Assembly (NCBI GenBank): GCA_958402495.1
Contig: CATXTS010000040.1
Span: 1-14,622, forward strand
Direction: 5' to 3'
Origin: an uncultured Clostridiaceae bacterium
GTDB taxonomy: Bacteria; Bacillota; Clostridia; TANB77; CAG-508
DNA: 14,622 nucleotides
In this document: one piece after another, positions 1 through 7,213 of the stretch
Layout of the letters: every line of letters begins with the position of its first letter
How positions within the stretch are numbered: the stretch's first letter is position 1
Notes under the pieces: generated by a model
Told to the model about the DNA's origin: nothing
What the model saw: the letters and a program-made list of their open reading frames with translations, nothing else
Database searches by the model: none
Program-made: the position numbers and the translations under genes

Positions 1-683
1 TTTTGGATATTTCAAAATTACAACTGTATTATGAAGTACCAGATACTTTAAAAGTAGGAGATACGATAGTGTTAAAGGCTACCGTAACAGCATTAGTAGA
101 AAGTAGTCAAACTAAAAATGAGTTCCAAGATGGTGAGCAAACAAAGGAACAAGCTAGTAGCAATACTTGGGAAGAAGGAGAAACAGCAGTTATAGAAATG
201 ACTTTGACAGTAGTAGAAAAGACCCAAGAAAAAGAAGAGAATCAGGAGATAGAAAAAGATACACCAACAGTAGGGAATCACAAAGAAGATTCTAGTAATG
301 CAATAGCCAATATAACAGATAAAGGGCAGACGGTGCAGACAAAGACAGCAGCAGTGATGAGTACTTCTAAGACAATCGCCAATACTAGTAACAGTTTAGA
401 AGAAACCTATGCAGGTTCTTATGATAACTATTTAAGTGATATACAAATAGAGGGATATACGATAAACCCTAGTTTTTCAAAAACAAATCAAACTTATTTT
501 CTAACGGTAGAAAATAGTGTAACTCAGTTATCGATAGAAGCAATCACTTGTGATGAAAAAGCAAGCATGCAAATATATGGGAATACAGATTTACAAGAAG
601 GTGTTAATAAGATTTTAATTTCTGTAACTGCCCAAAATGGTCAGGTAAGAACGTATCGTATCTATGTAACAAGGGAGGCTTAA
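1..683 (+). CDS. C-terminal part of secreted protein with cadherin-like beta-sandwich domain (5' partial)
   Basis: The frame is open to the left edge (first full codon at base 3), so the true start lies upstream. The visible 227 codons have three parts. Residues about 1-35 form a beta-rich segment (KVGDTIVLKATV) like those of extracellular Ig-like or cohesin-like domains. Residues about 36-135 are a low-complexity E/Q/K/T/S linker. Residues about 140-226 match the cadherin-like beta sandwich family (PF12733 type): YLSDIQIEGYTINPSFS at the start, NGQVRTYRIYVTRE at the end. Such domains occur in surface or secreted proteins of Gram-positive bacteria, usually for binding or as structural spacers. 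No sortase motif or membrane anchor follows the domain. The stop is one base before the next gene, which indicates one transcript. Domain call from motif recognition; the overall function is unknown because the N-terminus is missing. Confidence 0.75.
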   Translation, partial: LDISKLQLYYEVPDTLKVGDTIVLKATVTALVESSQTKNEFQDGEQTKEQASSNTWEEGETAVIEMTLTVVEKTQEKEENQEIEKDTPTVGNHKEDSSNAIANITDKGQTVQTKTAAVMSTSKTIANTSNSLEETYAGSYDNYLSDIQIEGYTINPSFSKTNQTYFLTVENSVTQLSIEAITCDEKASMQIYGNTDLQEGVNKILISVTAQNGQVRTYRIYVTREA

Positions 684-687
684 GTTG
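671..687 (+). promoter_or_regulatory. Ribosome binding site deciding a TTG start
   Basis: AAGGGAGG overlaps the last codons of the upstream cadherin-like gene and sits 6 nt before TTG at 685. The spacing favours the TTG over the ATG six bases later and implies translational coupling of the two genes. Confidence 0.65.
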
Positions 688-1614
688 AAAATGAAGAAAA
701 AAATAGATTATCGCCTTCTTCTGATAGTAGTACTAATACTTATTTTTAGCATACTAGCGTATGCGTATTTTAAGCCAGAACAAGCCGTGGATATGGTAAC
801 TACTAGTCAGGAGGAAAGGAATCAAACGGTAACAGAGGCAAATGCAGAAATAAAAACCATAACCAATACAATTTCTTCTTCAGGTGAGGTGAAGTCAGCT
901 TTAGAAGAGACGATAACATTACATACAGGCTATTATTTTTCAGAAATATATTTTGAAGAAAATGAAGCAATAGTAGAAGGAGAAAAAATCATAAAATATA
1001 CCAATGGTACCTATTTAACAGCACCATATGCATGTGTGATAACACAGGTTCAATTGCCAGAGACAGGTGGAAAGTGTAGTAGTCAGCATAGTATAACGAT
1101 GCAATCAGTAGATAGTTTGATTATGACCATGCAAATAGAAGAAGAACAACTAGCCAATGTTTCGGTAGGGCAGGAAGCACAAATACAAGTAAAGGTATTA
1201 GAAGATAAGATATATTCAGGATATATAACAAAAGTAAGTAGTAGTGCGACTTATTCTGGTGGAAATGCTAGCTTTAGTGTGGCAGTAGAGTTTCCAAATG
1301 ATGGTTTGATGAAAATAGGTATGTCAGCAATTTGCAGTATCTTATTAGAAAAAGCAGAAGATGTGGTGGTTGTGCCTATAGAAGCTGTGCAAACACAAAA
1401 TGGAAAAAGCTATGTAACGGTTGTACAAGAAAATGGAACAAGTAAACAGATACAGGTAATCACTGGTATTCAAAATGATGCTTATATAGAAATTATATCT
1501 GGTCTAGAAGGGAATGAAACGGTGCAAATTACAGAAAATACAAGCAGTAGTAATCGTTCTTCTAATCGTTCACAAAAGTGGATACAAGCAGGTGATTTCC
1601 CTAGAGGGACTTAA
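685..1614 (+). CDS. HlyD/MFP-type membrane-fusion adaptor protein
   Basis: 309 aa. One N-terminal membrane segment (residues about 10-29) follows a basic start (MKMKKK), so the rest is extracytoplasmic. Residues about 65-130 look like the lipoyl/barrel-sandwich part of efflux adaptors (SSSGEVKSALEETITL, ending near TAPYACVITQVQLPETGG). Residues about 135-220 fit the beta-barrel part (VSVGQEAQIQVKV, then GLMKIGMSAICSILLE). Residues 225-290 fit the membrane-proximal domain (VVVVPIEAVQTQNGKSYV, then GLEGNETVQI). There is no long alpha-hairpin, as is usual for short Gram-positive adaptors working with MacB-like ABC transporters. TTG at 685 is preferred because AAGGGAGG (671-678) lies 6 nt upstream; the ATG at 691 would be 12 nt away. 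It is coupled to the preceding gene. No ABC ATPase or permease follows, so a partner must be upstream or elsewhere. Confidence 0.8.
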   Translation: MKMKKKIDYRLLLIVVLILIFSILAYAYFKPEQAVDMVTTSQEERNQTVTEANAEIKTITNTISSSGEVKSALEETITLHTGYYFSEIYFEENEAIVEGEKIIKYTNGTYLTAPYACVITQVQLPETGGKCSSQHSITMQSVDSLIMTMQIEEEQLANVSVGQEAQIQVKVLEDKIYSGYITKVSSSATYSGGNASFSVAVEFPNDGLMKIGMSAICSILLEKAEDVVVVPIEAVQTQNGKSYVTVVQENGTSKQIQVITGIQNDAYIEIISGLEGNETVQITENTSSSNRSSNRSQKWIQAGDFPRGT

Positions 1615-1624
1615 GTTTTGGTTT

Positions 1625-1665
1625 AAAAAAAATCGAAGTGAGCAAGGTTTTGTCTTGCCCACTTC
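1625..1665 (-). terminator. Rho-independent terminator of the 153-aa minus-strand gene
   Basis: Arms 1635-1646 and 1654-1665 pair over 12 positions around a 7-nt loop. Read on the minus strand the single imperfect position is a G-U wobble, and the stem is followed by a run of eight T (complement of the A run 1625-1632). Read on the plus strand the same position is an A-C mismatch and no T run follows. The element is therefore best assigned to the minus-strand gene; it would stop plus-strand transcription of the adaptor gene only weakly. Confidence 0.75.
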
Positions 1666-1689
1666 CTCAATATTCAGTTGTAATGACGT

Positions 1690-2151
1690 TTAGAAGATAT
1701 CGCCCATATAGGCATCCACTCCATTTTCTATAAGATACATATTAATATTCCAGCCATCATCAACAATATGGTTGTATTTTGCCAGAATTTCATCAGGAGT
1801 CATCGTTGTATCTTCTTTGATGGTTGCTTTAGCATATCCTTCAATATAGAAACCTCTGAATATAGGACTAAATGAAGTCCAACAACCATCGTTTTCCAAA
1901 TTCGGAAAGCAATAAAGAAGAGGTGAAAGCTTATGTTCTGTTGACATTTGCAGATATACCAGGTTATGGTTGGACTCATCATATTTGCCATGAATGTATC
2001 TTTCCGCATCATAGCAAGATGAATACTGTTCCTCTATATACCCCTTAATCTGCCCAGACTCTTCAAGTACAAAGTACCCCTTAAAGTCCGCGGGTAATTC
2101 ACTGTACCGACCATTTTGCTGGAACTTACCCTCGATACTGAATATTTTCAT
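1690..2151 (-). CDS. Hypothetical protein, 153 aa
   Basis: I do not recognise this protein. It has no signal peptide or membrane segment and reads as a small soluble, aromatic-rich and acidic protein (estimated from the translation). The N-terminal half looks beta-rich (IFSIEGKFQQNGRY, then GYFVLEESGQIKGYIEE); the C-terminal part (TPDEILAKYNHIVDDGW) could be a short helix. The start is well supported: AAGGAGG lies 8-9 nt upstream of ATG and a good sigma-A promoter is at 2239-2267. The gene is a single transcription unit with its own terminator. GC over lines 1741-2160 is about 38% by hand count, above the 30-33% of lines I counted in neighbouring genes, so recent acquisition is possible. The frame is intact and probably expressed. 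Confidence 0.7.
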   Translation of the reverse strand: MKIFSIEGKFQQNGRYSELPADFKGYFVLEESGQIKGYIEEQYSSCYDAERYIHGKYDESNHNLVYLQMSTEHKLSPLLYCFPNLENDGCWTSFSPIFRGFYIEGYAKATIKEDTTMTPDEILAKYNHIVDDGWNINMYLIENGVDAYMGDIF

Positions 2152-2167
2152 ATTGTTTCCTCCTTAC

Positions 2168-2917
2168 AGTTGTAATATGGGATTTTATAACTTGCTATTT
2201 TTGTTTATTTCGCATAGCTACGAATATTTTATTTTAATATCATACCGTGTTTTACATAAAATTTCAACCAAATTTTCCAAATTTATTATGCATTATAATT
2301 TATACCATTCAATTACGGTTATAATTTTTTATATTTTCACATTTAAAAGTAGTAAAATAGTAGTAAACTCTTTCCATTTCTACTTGTATTGCTTAAAGGT
2401 CATATAAGCACAAAATAGTCTAAGTCATTTATTGCAAAATAAGTATATACCTACCCTTATAGTGTAGTATGTAGCAATTTTTATAAAACGTGGTATAATG
2501 TTATTGAATAAGAGCAATAGTAATTTATCGGTAAAATTGATTTTTTATTTATATGGAAAATATATATTTTCAGATAAAACGGTAACAGGTATCATATTAA
2601 ATGAATTGAAAAACATAGTTAAGTGTAGTATATTTATTCAATATTAGATAAAATGAACGTAGAAATAGAGGATACTAAAAAATTAGATAAAGAAATGATA
2701 TACATATTTAGCAAAAGGTAATTAGTGCGACAACTTACTATTTATACAACTAAAAGAGAGAACTAATAAAACTCAAATGAACTCTAATTATTAGAAAAAA
2801 ATTTAATAATTAATGGGGTTATTTTTCTATAAAATCTTTTAAATTTTTTCTTTTTAAGGTATATTTAAGAGAAAAAGACTATACTTGGATTTATAAAATA
2901 AAAAAAGGAATAAAAAA
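2168..2917. other. Gene-poor AT-rich intergenic region (about 750 bp)
   Basis: I see no convincing gene here. It contains the minus-strand promoter at 2239-2267. It also has an isolated extended -10 (TGGTATAAT, 2491-2499) with only a poor -35, which may start an RNA or be the relic of a lost gene. Short frames downstream of it (one ending TAG near 2647, and a 22-aa frame 2653-2721) have no ribosome binding site and no recognisable family. An A/T-only inverted repeat (2785-2793 and 2804-2812, loop 10) is too weak to call a terminator. The last 80 bases should hold the promoter of the regulator operon, but I find no consensus pair. Confidence 0.5.
2239..2267 (-). promoter_or_regulatory. Sigma-A promoter of the 153-aa gene
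   Basis: On the minus strand: TTGAAA (2267-2262), 17 nt, TATGAT (2244-2239). The expected transcription start is near 2232, giving an untranslated leader of about 80 nt before the ATG at 2151. Confidence 0.6.
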
Positions 2918-3589
2918 ATGAAAATCTTGATTGTGGAAGATGATACTATTTTATCAGATACGATAAAACAGTGTATTATGAAATGGTATGCCATTGAACA
3001 AGCATATGATGGCTATGAAGGATATATGTTAGCTAAACAAGGCATTTATGATTTAATCATACTGGATTTAATGTTACCAGAAATGTCTGGATATGATGTG
3101 CTATTACAACTAAGGGAAGAAAAAGTGTATACGCCAGTTTTAATTTTAACGGCGAAAGATGGCCTGCAAGATAAAATTAAAGGGTTTAAATATGGTGCAG
3201 ATGATTACTTAGTAAAGCCTTTTGAGAGAGAAGAGTTATTAGCTAGGATAGAGGCAATGCTTCGTAGAAGTAAGGGGACATATCAAGAAAATGAATTGGT
3301 ATTTCATGAAATGAAGTTAAATTTGAAGAATAGAAATGTAACTATTCAAGAAAAAACGTTATCTTTACAGGGGAAACAGTTTGATATATTAGAGTATCTT
3401 TTGAATGCAAAAGATACGATTATTACCAAAGAGCAAATTTTTGATAAAATTTGGGGATTTAATAGTGAAACGACAACAAATGTGGTGGAAGTATATGCAA
3501 GTGGACTAAGGAAAGAATTAAAAAAATATGGTTATGATCAATATATTAAGACTATCCGTGGTGTAGGATATATGTTATCAGATAAGTAG
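2918..3589 (+). CDS. OmpR/PhoB-family DNA-binding response regulator
   Basis: 223 aa, normal length for the family. The receiver domain (residues 1-115) has the acidic pocket E7-D8-D9, the phospho-acceptor D50 in LIILDLMLP, the switch T78 (LILTAKD) and K100 (YLVKPF). A winged-helix C-terminal domain (about 128-221) has the usual QFDILEYLL, DKIWG, TNVVEVYASGLRKEL and IKTIRGVGYML motifs. It is phosphorylated by the kinase encoded 8 bp downstream and then binds direct repeats at target promoters. A modest Shine-Dalgarno (AAAGGA) lies 8 nt before the ATG. Targets cannot be read from this window; neighbouring surface genes are candidates by position only. Complete, with all key residues present. 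Confidence 0.95.
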   Translation: MKILIVEDDTILSDTIKQCIMKWYAIEQAYDGYEGYMLAKQGIYDLIILDLMLPEMSGYDVLLQLREEKVYTPVLILTAKDGLQDKIKGFKYGADDYLVKPFEREELLARIEAMLRRSKGTYQENELVFHEMKLNLKNRNVTIQEKTLSLQGKQFDILEYLLNAKDTIITKEQIFDKIWGFNSETTTNVVEVYASGLRKELKKYGYDQYIKTIRGVGYMLSDK

Positions 3590-3597
3590 GAGAAGAT

Positions 3598-4902
3598 ATG
3601 AAAGAGAAGAAAGAAATTCGAAAAAATTTAATGAAAAATATGTTGTGGAATTTTATTGCCTTTACAATTATTTTTTCTATCTTTGATTTTATCATTTATA
3701 ATCAGGTATCTAGTTCTTTATATCAGTCTATTGATAAAGAACTACAAATGGCAAAGGAACAATTTATCAGAGGGCAAACCGTTAGAGAACAAGTACAGAC
3801 ACATAAAGAAGATAAAAAAGAAGAGCAACCACAGGGATTTGGTAAATCCCCAGAGGGGATAGATAAACGTATGAATCCTAGACTTATTTTCATACAAAGA
3901 GATGAACAAGGAACGATTACTAACCAAGAAAGTATTGGCAGATTATATGAGGAATATATCCAAGATATTGTGTTTGATACAAATAATTTAGAACAGGTTT
4001 ATGCTTTAAATGTAAATGAAGAATATTATTATAGAGGATTTAGTTTCGAAACAGAAAATACACAAGGAAGTAAAATATATGTACAAGTTTTAGCAAATGT
4101 AGATGGGGAGACACAGACTTTAAGAAATATTTTGAATACTTTATTTATAGGAACTGGTGTGGTTATTATTTTAGCACTGATTGCTAGTTATTTGTTATCA
4201 AAAAGGACTATTAAACCGATTGTGGAATCTTGGGAAAAACAAACAGAGTTTGTACAAAATGCTTCTCACGAGTTACGAACACCACTAACAATTATCCAAG
4301 CAAAACAAGAACTATTATTACAAGAACCCAATAGTAAAATTATTGAACAATCTGAAAATATACATGTAGCCTTAAGGGAGACAAGGAGACTAACAAAGTT
4401 AATTAAAGAATTAATGATTTTAGCTAGAGCAGATGCAGAGCAGTATCCATTACATAAGGAATTAACCAATATAGATGCTCTAATTAAGGAAGTGTGTATT
4501 CCCTATATTGATTTTGCACAGGCACAGGAAAAACAAGTATTATTGGAATTACAATATGGTAAAGAATTAAAAATAGACAGAAGTAAAATCAGTCAGCTTT
4601 GTATTATTATTTTAGATAATAGTATCAAATATACTAGTCAAGGAAATACCATCACGATAAAAACATATGCAAAAGAAGGGAAGTTCTATTTAGAAATTTT
4701 AGATACGGGGATTGGCATTAGTCAAGAAGGATTAAAGCATATTTTTGACCGTTTTTATAGAGAAGACAAAGCACGTTCTAGAGAAACCGGAGGTACAGGA
4801 TTAGGATTATCCATTGCCAAGACGATTGTAACAGCACATGGAGGTATGATAAAAATTTTGAAGAATGAGCCCAAAGGGACAAAAGTAATTATTCGTATCT
4901 AA
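3598..4902 (+). CDS. Membrane sensor histidine kinase
   Basis: 434 aa. TM1 is at about residues 15-36, followed by an extracytoplasmic sensor region of about 140 residues that is charged and has a K/E/Q-rich stretch near 60-80. TM2 is at about 179-200. Only about 24 residues separate TM2 from the phospho-acceptor H224 (ASHELRTPLTII), so a full HAMP domain is absent. The catalytic domain has N341 (LDNSIKYT), D369 (DTGIGIS), the F box (IFDRFYRED) and the G2 box (GGTGLGLSIA). AGTAGGAG overlapping the regulator's stop codon gives coupled translation of the pair. The signal sensed is unknown; the extracytoplasmic region resembles no sensor I recognise. The operon ends at a strong terminator just after the stop. 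Confidence 0.95.
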   Translation: MKEKKEIRKNLMKNMLWNFIAFTIIFSIFDFIIYNQVSSSLYQSIDKELQMAKEQFIRGQTVREQVQTHKEDKKEEQPQGFGKSPEGIDKRMNPRLIFIQRDEQGTITNQESIGRLYEEYIQDIVFDTNNLEQVYALNVNEEYYYRGFSFETENTQGSKIYVQVLANVDGETQTLRNILNTLFIGTGVVIILALIASYLLSKRTIKPIVESWEKQTEFVQNASHELRTPLTIIQAKQELLLQEPNSKIIEQSENIHVALRETRRLTKLIKELMILARADAEQYPLHKELTNIDALIKEVCIPYIDFAQAQEKQVLLELQYGKELKIDRSKISQLCIIILDNSIKYTSQGNTITIKTYAKEGKFYLEILDTGIGISQEGLKHIFDRFYREDKARSRETGGTGLGLSIAKTIVTAHGGMIKILKNEPKGTKVIIRI

Positions 4903-4923
4903 AGAAAAATAAATTAAAAAAGT

Positions 4924-4960
4924 AAAGAAGAGAAGATAGTCATTATTTTCTCTTCTTTTT
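4924..4960. terminator. Bidirectional terminator between the kinase gene and the DUF4130 gene
   Basis: A perfect 11-bp stem (4924-4934 with 4948-4958) and 13-nt loop. It is followed by T's on the plus strand and, read from the minus strand, by the complement of an A run just upstream. It lies between two convergent genes and overlaps the last bases of the minus-strand one, so it most likely ends both transcripts. Confidence 0.8.
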
Positions 4961-5717
4961 AAGGAGATTCCACTAAATCTTGCCAATATTTTTTAGGCAT
5001 ATATTGCATTTGTAATCTAGCATTTTTTCTTTCAGGTATAGCAATGGTTTTAAAAAAAGTTTTCCATAATTGCTGATAATATTTTTCTTCTTCTGTAATG
5101 GGAGGAATGACTAGTTTAGTAGAAGGCAAAATCTGATATTGTTTAGTATCATAAACAAAACAGATTTCCCTATTTTTATCATGAATAAGAAAGTTTTGAT
5201 TAGACAAACGTCTTACAAAATGTTGCCCCAAATTTTCTAAAACATTGTTATCAGGATGGATAGAGGCATAATACAAATTAGGACCGACTTCTTGAAAACG
5301 AAGTAATCCTTTTAAACGATGGGATTCTCCTAGCATACGTTTGCGAAGGGCTTGTACCGTAAAAACATAGTCTAGGGATAACATGGTATCTATTTTAGGA
5401 CCAATTCTAAAACCATGTAGTAAGTATTGTAAAATAGCCATTTCTTTCCTAGAATCTTGTGCCAAGAAAGCGTAATAATTTTGATATAAGGTATTGTAAG
5501 AAATATTTTGGACAATACCATGAAAAATACGCTCTGATTTTATAAAATCTGTAGATATTTGCTGAACTTGGTCTAATAAATTAGGTTGATAGTTAGATTC
5601 CACTAAGATTTTTAAAGGGATAGTTTGAGAGATATAACTATTAAAAACAATCGTTAGTAGACCTTCAAAACTACCATCATATAGATAAGTTTGTGCATTA
5701 CATTTTCCTAAAAACAT
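4959..5717 (-). CDS. DUF4130 / TIGR03915-type putative DNA metabolism protein
   Basis: 252 aa, soluble. Family hallmarks are in the expected order: YDGSFEGLL (13-21), ESHRLKGLLRF (131-141), HPDNNVLENLGQHFVRRL (154-171), LIHDKNREICFVYD (177-190), and the C-terminal YYQQLWKTFFKTIAIPERKN with MPKKYW (213-245). This family (DUF4130, TIGR03915) is nearly always encoded beside a TIGR03916 radical SAM protein. As I recall, in many other bacteria it is fused to a uracil-DNA glycosylase-like UdgX domain; here that domain is absent. It starts 17 nt after the radical SAM stop with its own AAAGGA site, so it is the second gene of a two-gene operon. Its biochemical role is not established to my knowledge; DNA repair or modification is inferred from its partners. 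Confidence 0.85.
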   Translation of the reverse strand: MFLGKCNAQTYLYDGSFEGLLTIVFNSYISQTIPLKILVESNYQPNLLDQVQQISTDFIKSERIFHGIVQNISYNTLYQNYYAFLAQDSRKEMAILQYLLHGFRIGPKIDTMLSLDYVFTVQALRKRMLGESHRLKGLLRFQEVGPNLYYASIHPDNNVLENLGQHFVRRLSNQNFLIHDKNREICFVYDTKQYQILPSTKLVIPPITEEEKYYQQLWKTFFKTIAIPERKNARLQMQYMPKKYWQDLVESP

Positions 5718-5734
5718 AGTAACAATTCCTTTCT

Positions 5735-7033
5735 TTATAAACTACCGGTTAAACATTTTAGGCGGTCGTCTTTCGTTGGTAAAAGTTCATCAAATAGTGA
5801 AGTTTGCACATAGGGCAAACCAGGTGTGGAAAATCTTTCTGTAAATAAAAGATTTTCCATAATAAAATTTTGAGTAAAGTGACGTATAGAGTCATAGTAT
5901 TTTCCATCACAGGTAATAAAATATCTAGCTCGCTTTAATACGATACCTAGCTTTTTTAAATTATCAAAGGTTAAGTGGAATGTTCTTCTGGCCATAATGA
6001 TTCTTTTAGCAGAAGTAACACCAATACCAGGTACTTTTAATAAGGTAAAGTAGTCCGCTTGGTTAATCTCTACAGGAAATCTTTCTAAGTGATGAAGGGC
6101 ATAATCACATTTTGGGTCTAATAGAGGATTAAAGTTTGGATGGCTTTCATCTAATAATTCATCTATATGGAATCCATAATAACGAAGAAGCCAATCCGCC
6201 TGGTAGAGTCTATTTTCACGAAGCAAAGGTGGTTGTTTTAAAGCGGGGAGATGGGTATCTTCATTAATAGATACATAGGCAGAATAATATACACGTTTTA
6301 AATGCATTTTTTGATAAAGACTTTCAGAAAGTTTCATAATTTTAAAATCAGTTTCTGGTGTAGCACCTACCATCAATTGTGTTGTTTGCCCTGCTGGGAC
6401 AAATTTTTCTTTATATTTAGATTTTTCCTGCGCAGAAATGGCAATTTCTTTGGCAATGTAATGCATAGGTGTTACAATGTCTGCTTTTTCTTTCTGGGGA
6501 GCTAATAATTTTAAACTTTCTTGTGAAGGAAGTTCAATATTAATACTGGTTCTATCGACTAAAGTACCTAATTTGTGGATAAGTTCTATACTGCATCCAG
6601 GGATAGTTTTTACATGAATATAGCCATTAAAATGATATTCATGTCTTAAAATAAAAATAGCTTCATATAAACGTTCCATTGTGTAATCTGGATTTTTAAT
6701 AACAGCAGAACTTAAAAAAAGCCCTTCAATATAATTACGTTTATAAAATTGAATGGTTAAATCAGCTATTTCTCTAGGTGTGAAGGTAGCTCTTTTTACA
6801 GAATTGGTACAACGATTGATACAATATTTACAATCATAAATGCAACAATTACTCATCAGGATTTTTAATAAAGAAATACAACGACCATCGGCACCCCAAC
6901 TGTGGCAAATGCCAGAGACTTCACCATTTCCAATACCTCCTTTTACATTGGAACGCTTGCTTCCTGAAGAACTACAGGAAGCATCGTATTTTGCACTATC
7001 GGATAGGATTTTTAATTTATCTAATAATTCCAT
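5735..7033 (-). CDS. Radical SAM protein, putative DNA modification/repair (TIGR03916, rSAM_link_UDG type)
   Basis: 432 aa from the ATG at 7033. The radical SAM 4Fe-4S ligands are C64, C68 and C71 in CIYDCKYC; further cysteines (C20, C43, C52, C63, C75) cluster in the first 80 residues. The core includes NIELPS (about 164-169) and FVPAGQTTQLMVGA (about 210-223). A helix-hairpin-helix (LKVPGIGVTSAKRI, about 331-344) near the C-terminus suggests DNA binding. The frame stays open to 7090, but that start lies upstream of the predicted transcription start and has no ribosome site, whereas AAAGAGG precedes 7033. It is first in an operon with the DUF4130 gene, the conserved pairing for this family. 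The reaction is unknown; a role on DNA is inferred from the HhH motif and from the family's association with uracil-DNA glycosylase-like domains. Confidence 0.9.
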   Translation of the reverse strand: MELLDKLKILSDSAKYDASCSSSGSKRSNVKGGIGNGEVSGICHSWGADGRCISLLKILMSNCCIYDCKYCINRCTNSVKRATFTPREIADLTIQFYKRNYIEGLFLSSAVIKNPDYTMERLYEAIFILRHEYHFNGYIHVKTIPGCSIELIHKLGTLVDRTSINIELPSQESLKLLAPQKEKADIVTPMHYIAKEIAISAQEKSKYKEKFVPAGQTTQLMVGATPETDFKIMKLSESLYQKMHLKRVYYSAYVSINEDTHLPALKQPPLLRENRLYQADWLLRYYGFHIDELLDESHPNFNPLLDPKCDYALHHLERFPVEINQADYFTLLKVPGIGVTSAKRIIMARRTFHLTFDNLKKLGIVLKRARYFITCDGKYYDSIRHFTQNFIMENLLFTERFSTPGLPYVQTSLFDELLPTKDDRLKCLTGSL

Positions 7034-7045
7034 AATAACCTCTTT
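7031..7045 (-). promoter_or_regulatory. Ribosome binding site deciding the radical SAM start
   Basis: AAAGAGG (minus strand) lies about 6 nt before the ATG at 7033. The predicted start of transcription is near 7075, downstream of the alternative first codon at 7090, so the longer frame cannot be fully transcribed from this promoter. Confidence 0.7.
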
Positions 7046-7080
7046 ATAAAAAATATTTATACAAACATGTGTTTTAAATA

Positions 7081-7109
7081 AATATATCATATCTAAATAA
7101 AAATGTCAA
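7081..7109 (-). promoter_or_regulatory. Sigma-A promoter of the radical SAM/DUF4130 operon
   Basis: Minus strand: a perfect TTGACA (7109-7104), exactly 17 nt, then TATATT (7086-7081). It drives an mRNA with a leader of about 40 nt before the ATG at 7033. Confidence 0.75.
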
Positions 7110-7129
7110 ACAAAATTTCGCAAAAACTA

Positions 7130-7158
7130 TTGACTTCCAAAAAGAACTCCACTATAAT
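7130..7158 (+). promoter_or_regulatory. Sigma-A promoter of the tandem MazG gene
   Basis: TTGACT (7130-7135), 17 nt, perfect TATAAT (7153-7158). The expected transcription start is near 7165, leaving a leader of about 50 nt that ends in the strong site GGAGGAGG before ATG 7214. It faces away from the radical SAM operon promoter; the two -35 boxes are separated by 20 bp (7110-7129). Confidence 0.8.
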
Positions 7159-7213
7159 TACCGTAAAATAGAATTAAGAAATAAAGAAAAAAGAAAGCTG
7201 GAGGAGGTTTTTT

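Noticed and set aside
2153..2407. 84-codon plus-strand open frame
   Set aside because: It starts with TTG inside the complement of the minus-strand gene's ribosome site, has no ribosome site of its own, and reads as an AT-driven string of F/Y/I/S residues across the minus-strand promoter.
2785..2812. 9-bp A/T-only inverted repeat before the regulator operon
   Set aside because: No G-C pairs, a 10-nt loop and no T run; such repeats are expected by chance in this composition.
7034..7090. Longer N-terminus of the radical SAM protein (start at 7090)
   Set aside because: The start lies upstream of the predicted transcription start, overlaps the -10 region and lacks a ribosome site; ATG 7033 has AAAGAGG.
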